Source of the DNA: an uncultured Rhodospirillales bacterium
GTDB taxonomy: Bacteria; Pseudomonadota; Alphaproteobacteria; Acetobacterales; Acetobacteraceae
Length of the DNA stretch: 33,948 nucleotides
Assembly: GCA_903843125.1 (NCBI GenBank)
Contig: CAIMOR010000541.1
Location: forward strand, 1 to 33,948
Direction of reading: 5' to 3'
The notes below the pieces were generated by a model that had not been told where the DNA came from, did no database searches, and saw nothing but the letters and a program-made list of their open reading frames with translations. Of the stretch, positions 1 through 8,401 are shown one piece after another (within the stretch, counting starts at the first letter, position 1; each line of letters starts with the position of its first letter). A program made the translations under genes and the position numbers.

Positions 1-1851
1 GCTCAGCGCCTTCATCAGCGTGGACTTGCCGGCGCCGTTCGGCCCCAGCAGCGCCACCATCTCGCCGCGCTGCACATGCAGGTCCAGGCCCCGCAGCACC
101 GGCAGGGCGCCGTAGCCGGCCATCAACGCGGCGGCGTCGAGCAGCGTTTCGCCGGCCGGGCGCGGCGGGTGCGGTGCGGTGGGGGCGCCGCCATGGCCCA
201 GATAGGCCTCCCGCACCGCCGGGTTGGCGCGTATCTCGACCGGCGTGCCCTCGGCGATCCTGCGCCCGGCATCCAGCACCACGATGTGATCGGAGACCTG
301 CATCACCAGGCCCATGTCGTGCTCCACCAGCACCACGGCGACGCCGGTGCCGGCGATGCGCCGCAGCAGCGCGCCGAGCCGGGCGGTGTCGGCCTGGTCC
401 AGCCCGGCGGCGGGTTCGTCCAGCAGCAGGGCGCGCGGGCGGGTGGCCAGGGCGCGGGCAATCTCCACCAAGCGGCGGTCCACATGCGGCAGGCCCGCGC
501 TTTCCGCCGCCGCGCCACCAACGAAGCCGACCAGCGCCAGCAGCGCCTCCACGCCAGGCGCCGCGCCGTGCCACTGGCCACGAAGCGCCGCGACCCGCAG
601 GTTGTCGCCGACGCTCAGGCTGTCGAACAGCTGACTGGTCTGCCAACTGCGGGCAATGCCCGCGCGGCTGGTGGCATGCGCGGGCAGCCCCGCCAGCTCG
701 GCCCCGCCCAGCTTCACGCTGCCCCGGTCGGCGGCCTGGAAGCCGCTGATCAGGTTCAGCAGCGTGGTCTTGCCGGCACCGTTCGGGCCGATGACGCTGG
801 TGATGGCGCCGGGCCGGGCGGTGAAGCCAACCCCCTCCACTGCCTTCAACCCGCCGAAGGCGACCGAAAGCCCGCTGACCTCCAGCGCGGCCGGCGCAGC
901 GGCGGGCGGCAAGGGGGCGGCGGCTTCCGGCGTGGGCGCGCGTGTCCAACGCCGCTCCAGCGCGCCGACCACGCCGGTCGGCGCCAACCGCAGCACCAGC
1001 AGCAGCCCCGCGCCGAACAGCAGCAGCCGATACTCCGCCAGGCCCGACAGCAGTTCCGGCAGCAGCGTTACCAGTACCGCGCCGACCAGCGGCCCCAGCG
1101 TGGTGCCGGCGCCACCGACCACCACCACCAGCAGGAACAGGATGGACTGGGTGAAGGGAAAGGAGCTCGGCGCGATGAAGCCACCCAGCGGCGCCTGCAG
1201 CCCGCCCGCCAGCCCCGCCAGCCCGGCCGAGACCACGAAGGCCAGCGTCCGCACCGGCAGCAGTGCCACGCCGACCGAGCGCGCCGCGACCGGCGCCGCG
1301 CTGGCCGCGCGCATCGCCAGGCCGAGCGGGCTGCGCTTCAACCATGCAAAGGCCCAGAGCGCGGCGGCGCAGACCAGCACGGAGAGCAGCGCCGTCTCGC
1401 CGGTGCTGAAGCCGTGCCCGGCGAGCGACGGCGGCGGAATGCCCGGCAGCCCGACCGAGCCGCCGGTCAGCCCGGCCCATTCCACGCTGACGCTCTCGAC
1501 GATGAAGCCGAAGGCGATGGTGACCATGGCGAGGTATGGCCCGGTAAGCCGCAATGCGGGCACCGAAAGCAGCGCGCCGATGACCAGCGCCAGCAACACC
1601 GCCAACGGCAGCGCCGCCCAGAAGCCGAGGCCGACAGCCGTGGTGAGGATGCCCACGGCATAGGCGCCGATGGCGACGAAGCCGACCTGGCCGAGCGAGA
1701 CCTCCCCCGCCAGCCCCAGCAGCACGTTCAACCCGACGCCGACCAGGGTGGTGGTGGCGACAGTGGCCAGCAGATAGGCGAAATAACCGGGCAGCAGCAG
1801 GCAGGCCGCACCAGCCGCGACCAGTGTCACGAGGGCCAGCAGCAGCCTCAC
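1..1851 (-). CDS. LivM-LivG-LivF fusion of a branched-chain amino acid-type ABC transporter (partial)
   Basis: One open frame runs from a GTG at 1851 through the left edge, 617 codons with no stop. Residues about 1-300 are a LivM-type permease with many hydrophobic segments. After a Pro/Ala-rich linker (about 302-322) comes a LivG ATPase with Walker A GPNGAGKT at 355-362 and Walker B LLLDEPAAGLD, ending near 556. A second linker leads straight into a LivF ATPase with Walker A GPNGAGKS at 603-610; the rest lies outside the window. The GTG overlaps the livH stop codon (GTGA), so translation is probably coupled. LivM-LivG fusions are known; a continuous LivM-LivG-LivF chain is less usual. The LivG signature region reads LPHVDRR where LSxGQ-like residues are expected. 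The substrate (branched-chain amino acid, amide, urea or aromatic acid) cannot be told from sequence. Confidence 0.9.
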   Translation of the reverse strand, partial: MRLLLALVTLVAAGAACLLLPGYFAYLLATVATTTLVGVGLNVLLGLAGEVSLGQVGFVAIGAYAVGILTTAVGLGFWAALPLAVLLALVIGALLSVPALRLTGPYLAMVTIAFGFIVESVSVEWAGLTGGSVGLPGIPPPSLAGHGFSTGETALLSVLVCAAALWAFAWLKRSPLGLAMRAASAAPVAARSVGVALLPVRTLAFVVSAGLAGLAGGLQAPLGGFIAPSSFPFTQSILFLLVVVVGGAGTTLGPLVGAVLVTLLPELLSGLAEYRLLLFGAGLLLVLRLAPTGVVGALERRWTRAPTPEAAAPLPPAAAPAALEVSGLSVAFGGLKAVEGVGFTARPGAITSVIGPNGAGKTTLLNLISGFQAADRGSVKLGGAELAGLPAHATSRAGIARSWQTSQLFDSLSVGDNLRVAALRGQWHGAAPGVEALLALVGFVGGAAAESAGLPHVDRRLVEIARALATRPRALLLDEPAAGLDQADTARLGALLRRIAGTGVAVVLVEHDMGLVMQVSDHIVVLDAGRRIAEGTPVEIRANPAVREAYLGHGGAPTAPHPPRPAGETLLDAAALMAGYGALPVLRGLDLHVQRGEMVALLGPNGAGKSTLMKALS

Positions 1852-2717
1852 ACCCGCACCCGCCTCGCCCGCGTGAACAGCCCGGCCGGCGCGAAGGCCA
1901 GCGCCAGGATCACGGCCGAGAATGTCACGATCTGCGTCGCCGAGGACCCCAGCCAGGTGGTGCTGGCCGCCTCTACCAGCCCGTACAGCAGCCCCGCCGC
2001 CACCACGCCCCAGGGGTTGGTCAGCCCGCCCAGGATGGCGACCGCGAAGGCCTTGATGCCGAACAGCGTGCCCATGCCGTAGGAGACATTGTACAGCGGC
2101 GCCACCATGATGCCGCCGATGCCCGCCAGCAGCGCCGCCGCCGCATAGGTGCCAGCGACCATGCGGCCGACATCGATGCCCATCAGCCGCGCCGCCGCGC
2201 TGTTCTGCACCGCCGCCTGCAGGCGCAGCCCCAGCGGCGTCCGCTGCATCACCAGGTGCAGCGCCACCGCCACCGCCAGCGCCACAGCTGGGATGAGCAA
2301 TTGCAGCGGATAGACGCCGATACCGCCCATGGGTATCGGCTCATCCGCCAGCACGGAGATCAGCGCCCGCGGCTCCTTGCCGAACAGCGCCATCACAGCG
2401 TTGTCCAGCACGATGCCGAGTGCCACGGTCGCCATCAGCCAGGCATTGCTGCCGCGCGCCACGAAGGGCCGCACCGCGAAGCGCTCTACCACCAAGCCCC
2501 ATACCGCGCAGCCCAGCAGCGCCAGCGGAATGGCAAGCACCATCGGCCAGCGCAGCGTGGTGCCCAGCGTGTAGCAGAGCACCGCGCCCAGCATCACGGA
2601 GCTGCCCTGGGCGAAGTTGACCGTACCGGAGACTGCGAAGGTCAGCGTGAAGCCGAGCGCGATCAGGCCGTAGATCGAACCCAGCCCAAGCCCAGAAACC
2701 AGCGCGATCTCAAGCAT
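1848..2717 (-). CDS. livH: LivH-type ABC transporter permease
   Basis: A 289-residue inner-membrane permease of the branched-chain amino acid transporter family (HAAT). It begins MLEIALVSGLGLGSIYGL, typical of LivH, and carries the conserved NFAQGSSVMLGA and GLRLQAA segments followed by a glycine-rich AILGGLTNPWG motif near the C-terminus. About eight hydrophobic helices are visible. The frame is open further upstream, but the ATG at 2717 is chosen because it overlaps the livK stop by one base (TGATG) and fits family length. It forms the membrane channel with the LivM half of the downstream fusion protein, energised by the fused ATPase domains. Confidence 0.93.
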   Translation of the reverse strand: MLEIALVSGLGLGSIYGLIALGFTLTFAVSGTVNFAQGSSVMLGAVLCYTLGTTLRWPMVLAIPLALLGCAVWGLVVERFAVRPFVARGSNAWLMATVALGIVLDNAVMALFGKEPRALISVLADEPIPMGGIGVYPLQLLIPAVALAVAVALHLVMQRTPLGLRLQAAVQNSAAARLMGIDVGRMVAGTYAAAALLAGIGGIMVAPLYNVSYGMGTLFGIKAFAVAILGGLTNPWGVVAAGLLYGLVEAASTTWLGSSATQIVTFSAVILALAFAPAGLFTRARRVRV

Positions 2718-3898
2718 CAGCCGGTGACGGGTTCGATCTGCTCGCCCACGTAATGCACCATGACGTAGTCGTTCTCGGTCAGCGCGTCGTGGTTCGCGGG
2801 AGTGAAGGGCTTGGCGTAGGTCTTGATCAGGCCGGCGTAATTCTCCACCCCATAGAAGCCCTGCTGGATCTTCGGGCCTTCCGTGCTGCCGGCCTTGGCG
2901 ATGGCCAGCGCGGTCAGGTGCAGCGCGTCGTAGGCATTGGCCACGCCAACAGGCGGGCTGACATCGCCCGGGCCCTTGATGTCCGGGTACTTCGCGCGCA
3001 GCGCCGCCAGCACGCGCTGGCCGGTGGCGTTGAGGTTGCCGAAGAAGCTGTAGGTCTGGATGAACTCCACGTTGCGCGCGGCCGACCCGGCCAGCTCCGG
3101 GAAGCGGCCGCCCGAGATGCCCCAGTGGGAGATGATCTTCGCGGTCCAGCCGATCCGCTGCATGCCGCGCACAACCTGCGCACCAGGCGCAGCATTGCCG
3201 ACCAGGAACACCGTATCCGCCCCCGCCGCACGCAGGCGGGAGAGCTGCGGCGTCATGTCGACGTCGCCATCCTCGAACTTTTCGATGCCGGCGATCTTCA
3301 GCCCGGCGGCCTCGGCGGCTGCGGTCATGCCCAGGCGGTTGCTCTCGCCCCAGCCATTGTTCACCAGCATCAGCCCGGCGGATTTCGTGCCGTGCTTGCG
3401 CATGGCGTATTGCACCAGCGCCTTGTCCACCAGCACGTCCACGGCGGAGACGCGGAAGCAAAAATTGGGGTCGGCGCCGTTGCGGGTGATGTTGGTCGCC
3501 GCCGCCCATACGCCCATGAACGGCACCTTAGCCTGGTTCATGATAGGCACCAGCGCCACCGAAACCGGGCTGTCGATGCCGCCGAACAGCACGCTGCACC
3601 CCTCGCGGTCCAACAGCTCGCGCGCCGCGATCTGGCCCTTGCCCGGGTTGCTCTCGTCGTCGCGTCGCACCAGCTCCAGCTTGCGGCCGCCGAGCAGCCC
3701 GCCGGCGGCATTCACCTCATCAATCGCGATGGTCAGCCCGCGGGTAATGCCCTCGCCGGACTTGGCGGATTGGCCCGACAGCGCGGCCACCAGGCCCAGC
3801 TTGATCGGCGCCGGCTGCGCCCGCAGCAGCGCCGGCGTCGCCACGGTAAAGGCGGCGCTGCCCAGCAGCAGGGAACGCCGGTTGAGGGAGTGCTGCAT
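2717..3898 (-). CDS. livK: LivK-type periplasmic substrate-binding protein
   Basis: A 393-residue type-1 periplasmic binding protein, first gene of the transporter operon. The N-terminus NRRSLLLGSAA followed by a hydrophobic stretch and LLRAQ resembles a twin-arginine (Tat) signal with cleavage near residue 27. The mature part starts IKLGLVAALSGQSAKSGEG, the usual opening of the Peripla_BP_6 fold, and contains GGIDSPVSVALVPI, the conserved ligand-pocket region. The ATG at 3898 is preceded by an AGGAAAG ribosome site. The operon order livK-livH-livMGF is compact. The family binds branched-chain amino acids but also amides, urea and aromatic acids, so the ligand is open. Confidence 0.92.
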   Translation of the reverse strand: MQHSLNRRSLLLGSAAFTVATPALLRAQPAPIKLGLVAALSGQSAKSGEGITRGLTIAIDEVNAAGGLLGGRKLELVRRDDESNPGKGQIAARELLDREGCSVLFGGIDSPVSVALVPIMNQAKVPFMGVWAAATNITRNGADPNFCFRVSAVDVLVDKALVQYAMRKHGTKSAGLMLVNNGWGESNRLGMTAAAEAAGLKIAGIEKFEDGDVDMTPQLSRLRAAGADTVFLVGNAAPGAQVVRGMQRIGWTAKIISHWGISGGRFPELAGSAARNVEFIQTYSFFGNLNATGQRVLAALRAKYPDIKGPGDVSPPVGVANAYDALHLTALAIAKAGSTEGPKIQQGFYGVENYAGLIKTYAKPFTPANHDALTENDYVMVHYVGEQIEPVTG

Positions 3899-4047
3899 CT
3901 TTCCTGCCCTTCCTGTCGCGGCAGGGGCGACGCCCCGCTACGCGCTGATGCACGAGCAAAGCAAGCGATGTGCCATGGTAAACGGCTGCACAGCCCTGGC
4001 CGGGGGCGCACACTCACGCAGCGGTTGCCGCCAAAACGGGCAGAAGC

Positions 4048-5544
4048 TCAGGCCGCCGTCTGCCAACCGCCGCCGAGCGCCTTGTAGGCCGCCACCAGGT
4101 CGGTTGCGGCCAGCGCCGCGCTTTCGGCTGCCGCCAGCTCGGCGGCCAGCCGCGTCCGCTCGGCGTCAAGCACGTCCAGGAACGTGCCCAGCCCGGCCAG
4201 GAACCGCGTGCGGGACAGCCCCGCTGCGCGCCCGGCCGCCTGCGCCTGGCGCAACAGCCCAGCATGGCGGCCCTGCTCGCCATACCAGGCGGCCAGCGCG
4301 TTCTCGGCTTCATGCAGCGCGTCCAGCACCGTCCGCCGCCAGGTGATCGCGGCCGTCTGCGCCCGCGCCTCCTCCAGCCGAACCTGGGCGCGCAGTCGGC
4401 CACCCTCGAAGATCGGCACCACCAGCGCCGGGCCGATGGAGAAGAACCGGCTGGCCAGATCGAACAGGTTGGCGGTGTTGCCGCTCTGCAGGCCGATGCT
4501 GCCGTTGATCCGCAGCGACGGATACAGCTGCGCCACCGCCACGCCGATCCGCGCCGTCTGTGCCGCCAGCGCTGCCTCCGCCGCCGCCACGTCCGGCCGC
4601 CGGCGAATGACATCGATCGGCACACCGACCGCGACGACCGTCGGCATCGACGACAGCGGCGGCGGCTCCGCCAGCCGCGCCGTCAGCCCGCCCGGCGGCA
4701 GTCCGAGCAGGCGGGCCAGCCGGTTCATCGCCTGGGTCTCCTGCGCCTGCAACTGAGGGATCGTCGCTTCGGTACCAGCCTGCTGCGCCTCGGCATTGGC
4801 CACGTCCACCTCGGTGGCGAAGCCGGAGCGGAAGCGCGACCGGGTCAGCCCCGCGGTATCGCGCTGCAGCCCCAGGCTGCGTTCGGCGATGCCGCGGCGC
4901 GCCTGCAGGCCGCGCAGCTCAAGGTAGGTCCGCGCCGCCTCCGCCCGCAGCGAGAGCCGGGCATTGTCCAGCAGCCGCTGAGCTCCCAGCAGGTCGGCAT
5001 CGGCCGCCTCGATGCCGCGGCGGGTGCGGCCCCACAGGTCAACCTCCCAGGCCGCATCGAAGCCGAGTTGATAGATCGCCAGGCCCGGCTTCGGCCCGGT
5101 CGGGATCGTCACGCCCTGCGACGCACTGGGCTGGCCGCCCACGCTGGGCTGGCCGCCAGCCAGCGCGGCGAAGGGACTGTTCTGGCTGATCCGTAGCCGC
5201 GTGTCGGAGCCATTGGCCGAGAGCGTCGGCCAGAAGCCGGCGAAGGCGATGTCGCGCTGCTGCCGGGTCTCGGCGATGCGCGCAGCGGCTTCCTCAAGGT
5301 CCGGGTTGCCCGCCTCCACCGCCAGCACCAGGTCGGCCAGCAGCGGATCGTTGAAGCTGTTCCACCAGAGATTGTCGACCTCGGCAGGCACGGCCCGGCC
5401 TTCCGCGAAGCGCGGTGGCGTCAGGGCTGCCGGGCTCCAGCCCGCCGGGGTGGCGGCCTGCGGCCGGCGGAAGTTCGGCCCCACGTTGCAGCCGGCCAGC
5501 AGCAGTGGCGCCGCCAGCAAGGCCCGTCTTCGGCTAATGGCCAC
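4048..5544 (-). CDS. NodT/OprM-family outer-membrane efflux lipoprotein
   Basis: A 498-residue outer-membrane channel lipoprotein, third component of the EmrAB efflux pump upstream. The N-terminus has a lipobox LLLAGC with Cys19 as the lipidation site, followed by NVGPNFRRPQ, the hallmark opening of the NodT/OprM family. Two OEP repeats with long Ala-rich helices are visible, including RRPDVAAAEAALAAQ in the second repeat. The start is a GTG at 5544, preceded by AAGGGGAAG about eight bases upstream, and overlaps the end of the MFS gene by 11 nt, so the genes are translationally linked. It would form the trimeric channel through the outer membrane. Confidence 0.93.
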   Translation of the reverse strand: MAISRRRALLAAPLLLAGCNVGPNFRRPQAATPAGWSPAALTPPRFAEGRAVPAEVDNLWWNSFNDPLLADLVLAVEAGNPDLEEAAARIAETRQQRDIAFAGFWPTLSANGSDTRLRISQNSPFAALAGGQPSVGGQPSASQGVTIPTGPKPGLAIYQLGFDAAWEVDLWGRTRRGIEAADADLLGAQRLLDNARLSLRAEAARTYLELRGLQARRGIAERSLGLQRDTAGLTRSRFRSGFATEVDVANAEAQQAGTEATIPQLQAQETQAMNRLARLLGLPPGGLTARLAEPPPLSSMPTVVAVGVPIDVIRRRPDVAAAEAALAAQTARIGVAVAQLYPSLRINGSIGLQSGNTANLFDLASRFFSIGPALVVPIFEGGRLRAQVRLEEARAQTAAITWRRTVLDALHEAENALAAWYGEQGRHAGLLRQAQAAGRAAGLSRTRFLAGLGTFLDVLDAERTRLAAELAAAESAALAATDLVAAYKALGGGWQTAA

Positions 5545-7117
5545 GTGGCGCTTCCCCTTTCGGCATGTCGCGCATCAGGAAGACCAGCGGCCACAGCAAC
5601 AGCACCGCCACGCCCAGCTCCCAGAAGGCATCTATGTAGGCCAGCGCCTGAGCCTGCGCCGCCCATTGCTGCGCCAGTTGCGGCAGGGCCGCCGCGCTGG
5701 CCGCCCAGTCACCAACGCCGGCGCCGCGCAGCGCCTGTTCGGCCTGATGGAGCTGGTCGGTCCACAGCGGGTTGCTGGCGCTGGCGCTCTCCACCAGCCG
5801 GCTCTGATGGAACTGCGCGCCATGGGTGATGGAAGCGTTCATGACCGATATGCCGACCGAGGCGCCGAGGTTGCGCATCAGGTTGATCAGGGCAGATGCG
5901 TCGTTGGTGCGCTCCGGCGGCAGACCGACATAGGCCGCGGTGGTGATCGGCACGAACAGGAAGGGCAGCGCCATCACCTGCAGGATGCGCAGCCAGGACA
6001 CCATCCAGAACGACACCTGAAGGTCGATCCGCGTGGCGTACAGCAGGGCACCACCAGACCACAGCAGCGCCACCATTATCACCCAGCGTGGCTGCACCCA
6101 GCCGGTTACCCGGCCGGCCAGCGGCATGACGAAAACGGTGGCCAGGCCGCCCACCGCCAGAGTCAGCCCCGCCGTGGTCGCGTCGTAGCCCATCAGGTCC
6201 TGGGTCAGCTGCGGCAGCAACTGCGTGGTGCTGAACAGCGTGAAGGCCACCAGGAACATGATCAGCCCAGCACCGAGGAACGACCGGTAGCCGAACAGCC
6301 GAACATTCACCGCCGGCGCCCGCTGCCGCCGTTCCCACGGCACCAGCGCGACGAAGCCGACCACGCAGGCCACCGTCAACCAGGTGATGGTGGGCGACCA
6401 GAAGCCGTCATCGATCACGGCGCGGTCCAGCACGATCTGCAGGCTGCCGAGCGCCACCGCCGCCAGCAGGAAACCCACCCAGTCGATGCCGCCGCCTTCG
6501 CGCAGGAAGCTGGCGCGGTCCTGCTTCACCGCCTCCGGTTCCTGCACGAAGACCGAGACCAGGAACAGCGACAGCGCGCCGACCGGCAGATTGATCAGGA
6601 AGATCCAATGCCAGGAGTAGTTGTCGGTGATCCAGCCGCCCAGCGCGGGACCGATGGCCGGCGCCGTCACCACCGTCAGGCCATAGAGCGCGAAGGCGCG
6701 GCTGCGCTGCTCCGGCGGAAAGCTGTCGGCCAGGATGGATTGCTCGGCCGGTGCCAGCCCGCCACCGCCGATGCCCTGGACAGCCCGGCACAGCAGCAGC
6801 ACGCCGAGCGATGGCGACAGCGCGCAGCCAAGCGAGGCCACGGTGAACAACGCCACGCAGCCCATGTAGAAGCGCTTGCGGCCGAGTGCGGTCGCCAGGT
6901 AGCCGGAGACCGGCAGGACGATGGCGTTGGTGACCAGGTAGGTGGTCAGTATCCAGGTGCTCTCGTCCTGGCTCGCCCCCACGCCGCCGGCCATGTGGCG
7001 CAGCGCGACATTGGCGATGGTGGTGTCCAGCACCTCCATGAAGGTGGCCAGCGAGACGATGCAGGCGATCAACCAGGGGGAGCGGTTGCCGGCGGCGGAA
7101 CGAGGCAGGTCGGCCAT
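5534..7117 (-). CDS. emrB: DHA2-family (EmrB-type) MFS multidrug exporter
   Basis: A 527-residue inner-membrane proton-driven drug exporter with about 14 hydrophobic helices, the length and layout of the DHA2 family. FMEVLDTTIANVAL in the first helix and the antiporter motif C region GPALGGWITDNYSWHWIF are clear. It starts two bases after the membrane-fusion gene stops and overlaps the following outer-membrane gene, which makes a three-gene tripartite pump operon (EmrA-EmrB-OprM order). The exported compound is unknown. No TetR or MarR regulator is immediately adjacent on the same strand. Confidence 0.94.
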   Translation of the reverse strand: MADLPRSAAGNRSPWLIACIVSLATFMEVLDTTIANVALRHMAGGVGASQDESTWILTTYLVTNAIVLPVSGYLATALGRKRFYMGCVALFTVASLGCALSPSLGVLLLCRAVQGIGGGGLAPAEQSILADSFPPEQRSRAFALYGLTVVTAPAIGPALGGWITDNYSWHWIFLINLPVGALSLFLVSVFVQEPEAVKQDRASFLREGGGIDWVGFLLAAVALGSLQIVLDRAVIDDGFWSPTITWLTVACVVGFVALVPWERRQRAPAVNVRLFGYRSFLGAGLIMFLVAFTLFSTTQLLPQLTQDLMGYDATTAGLTLAVGGLATVFVMPLAGRVTGWVQPRWVIMVALLWSGGALLYATRIDLQVSFWMVSWLRILQVMALPFLFVPITTAAYVGLPPERTNDASALINLMRNLGASVGISVMNASITHGAQFHQSRLVESASASNPLWTDQLHQAEQALRGAGVGDWAASAAALPQLAQQWAAQAQALAYIDAFWELGVAVLLLWPLVFLMRDMPKGEAPRGH

Positions 7118-7119
7118 GC

Positions 7120-8229
7120 TCAGTCGCGCACCCGCACCTGCGGCACCACCGACATGCCCGGCGCCAGCGGCAGGTCGCGGGCACGGTCGTCCTCCAGCAC
7201 GATCTTCACCGGCACGCGCTGGGTTATCTTCACATAGTTGCCGGTGGCATTCTGCGCCGGCAGCACCGAGAAGCGCGAGCCGGTGCCGCGCTGGATGCTG
7301 TCCACCCGGCCATGCAGCACCGGCCGCGGAAAGGCGTCCACCGTGATCTCCACCGGCTGCCCGGGGCGGATGCCGCGCAGCTGGGTTTCCTTGAAGTTGG
7401 CGGTGACCCAGACGTCGTTCTCCACCACCGAAAGCAAGGCCTGGCCGGGCGTGACGAAGTTGCCGACCTCGACACCGCGATTGGCCACGCGCCCGGCCAC
7501 CGGCGCCACGATGCGGGTATAGGAAAGCTGCAGCTCCGCATTCGCCACCGCCGCCTCGGCCTCGCTCAACGCGGCGCCGGCCGCGGCGGCCTGGGCACCG
7601 CTCGCCGCCTCCTGCGCCTGCGAGGCGACCACCGCCTGGCGCGCCGCCTCCAACCGGGCGCGGGCGCTGCGGCTGGCGGCATCGGCATCGTCGCGCGGCT
7701 GCTGCGTCACCGCGCGCGGGTCCACGCTGCGGAAGCGGCGCAGGCTCGTCTCCGCGTTCTGCAGGTCGGCCTCGGCCACCACCACATTGGCGGCGGCCTG
7801 GCCGGTGGCGGCGCTGCGCACATGCACCTCGGCCTGGGACTGTGCCGCCTGCGCCGCGGCGCTGCCCTGCCGCGCCCGGGCGGTTGCCAGCGCCACCTCG
7901 AAGTCGCGCGGGTCGATCTCCACCAGCAGCGCGCCCTCCGCCACGGGCTGATTGTCGTCCACCAGCAGTCGCAACACGCGGCCCGCCACCTGCGGCGCCA
8001 AACGCGTCACATGCGTCTCAAGGAAGGCGTCGTCCGTGCTCTCCCATTGGCGCGATTGCGACCACCACCAGCCACCCCCAGCCAGCAGCAGCACGACCAC
8101 CAGGGCGCCGGCCGCGATCAACCAGCGCCGCCGCCGCGGATGCTGTTCCGGCTGATCCTTCGGCGCCTCGCCCTCGCGGGTTTGGCCGGGCGGGCGCTCC
8201 TCGGCGTCCCGCGGGCGTACGTCGTCCAT
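7120..8229 (-). CDS. emrA: EmrA-type HlyD-family membrane fusion protein
   Basis: A 369-residue periplasmic adaptor of the tripartite pump. The acidic/proline-rich cytoplasmic N-terminus ends in PRRRR, followed by one transmembrane helix (about residues 36-57). The mature part has WESTDDAFLETHVTRLAPQVAGRV split around a long Ala/Gln-rich coiled-coil hairpin, then the returning lipoyl half (SYTRIVAPVAGRVANR) and a beta-barrel domain. A TTG eight codons upstream (8253) is also in frame, but the ATG at 8229 has GAAGAAAG in front of it and is preferred. It bridges EmrB and the OprM-like channel encoded just downstream. Confidence 0.92.
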   Translation of the reverse strand: MDDVRPRDAEERPPGQTREGEAPKDQPEQHPRRRRWLIAAGALVVVLLLAGGGWWWSQSRQWESTDDAFLETHVTRLAPQVAGRVLRLLVDDNQPVAEGALLVEIDPRDFEVALATARARQGSAAAQAAQSQAEVHVRSAATGQAAANVVVAEADLQNAETSLRRFRSVDPRAVTQQPRDDADAASRSARARLEAARQAVVASQAQEAASGAQAAAAGAALSEAEAAVANAELQLSYTRIVAPVAGRVANRGVEVGNFVTPGQALLSVVENDVWVTANFKETQLRGIRPGQPVEITVDAFPRPVLHGRVDSIQRGTGSRFSVLPAQNATGNYVKITQRVPVKIVLEDDRARDLPLAPGMSVVPQVRVRD

Positions 8230-8401
8230 GCGGCTTTCTTCGAAATCCGCCAAACCAGCGCGGCACGCCGCCGCCGGTTCCGCCGCCGCCTGCCTTCACG
8301 CCTGCGCCAGCACCCCACGGGCCGCCGCGTGACCGGCCGGCATCGCCGGCAGCCAGCCCCGGAGCCAGGCTGCGTACGCCACCAACCGCAGCGTGAGGCG
8401 A

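Noticed and set aside
76-2082. A 668-codon open frame on the plus strand opposite the liv genes
   Set aside because: It is Gln/Arg/Ala-rich with no recognisable domain and lies antisense to clear permease and ATPase domains. High GC produces such long shadow frames throughout the window.
3899-4047. A small hairpin (GGGGC-GAC-GCCCC) between the efflux operon and livK
   Set aside because: The stem is only 5 bp and has no T-run, so it is too weak to call a terminator.
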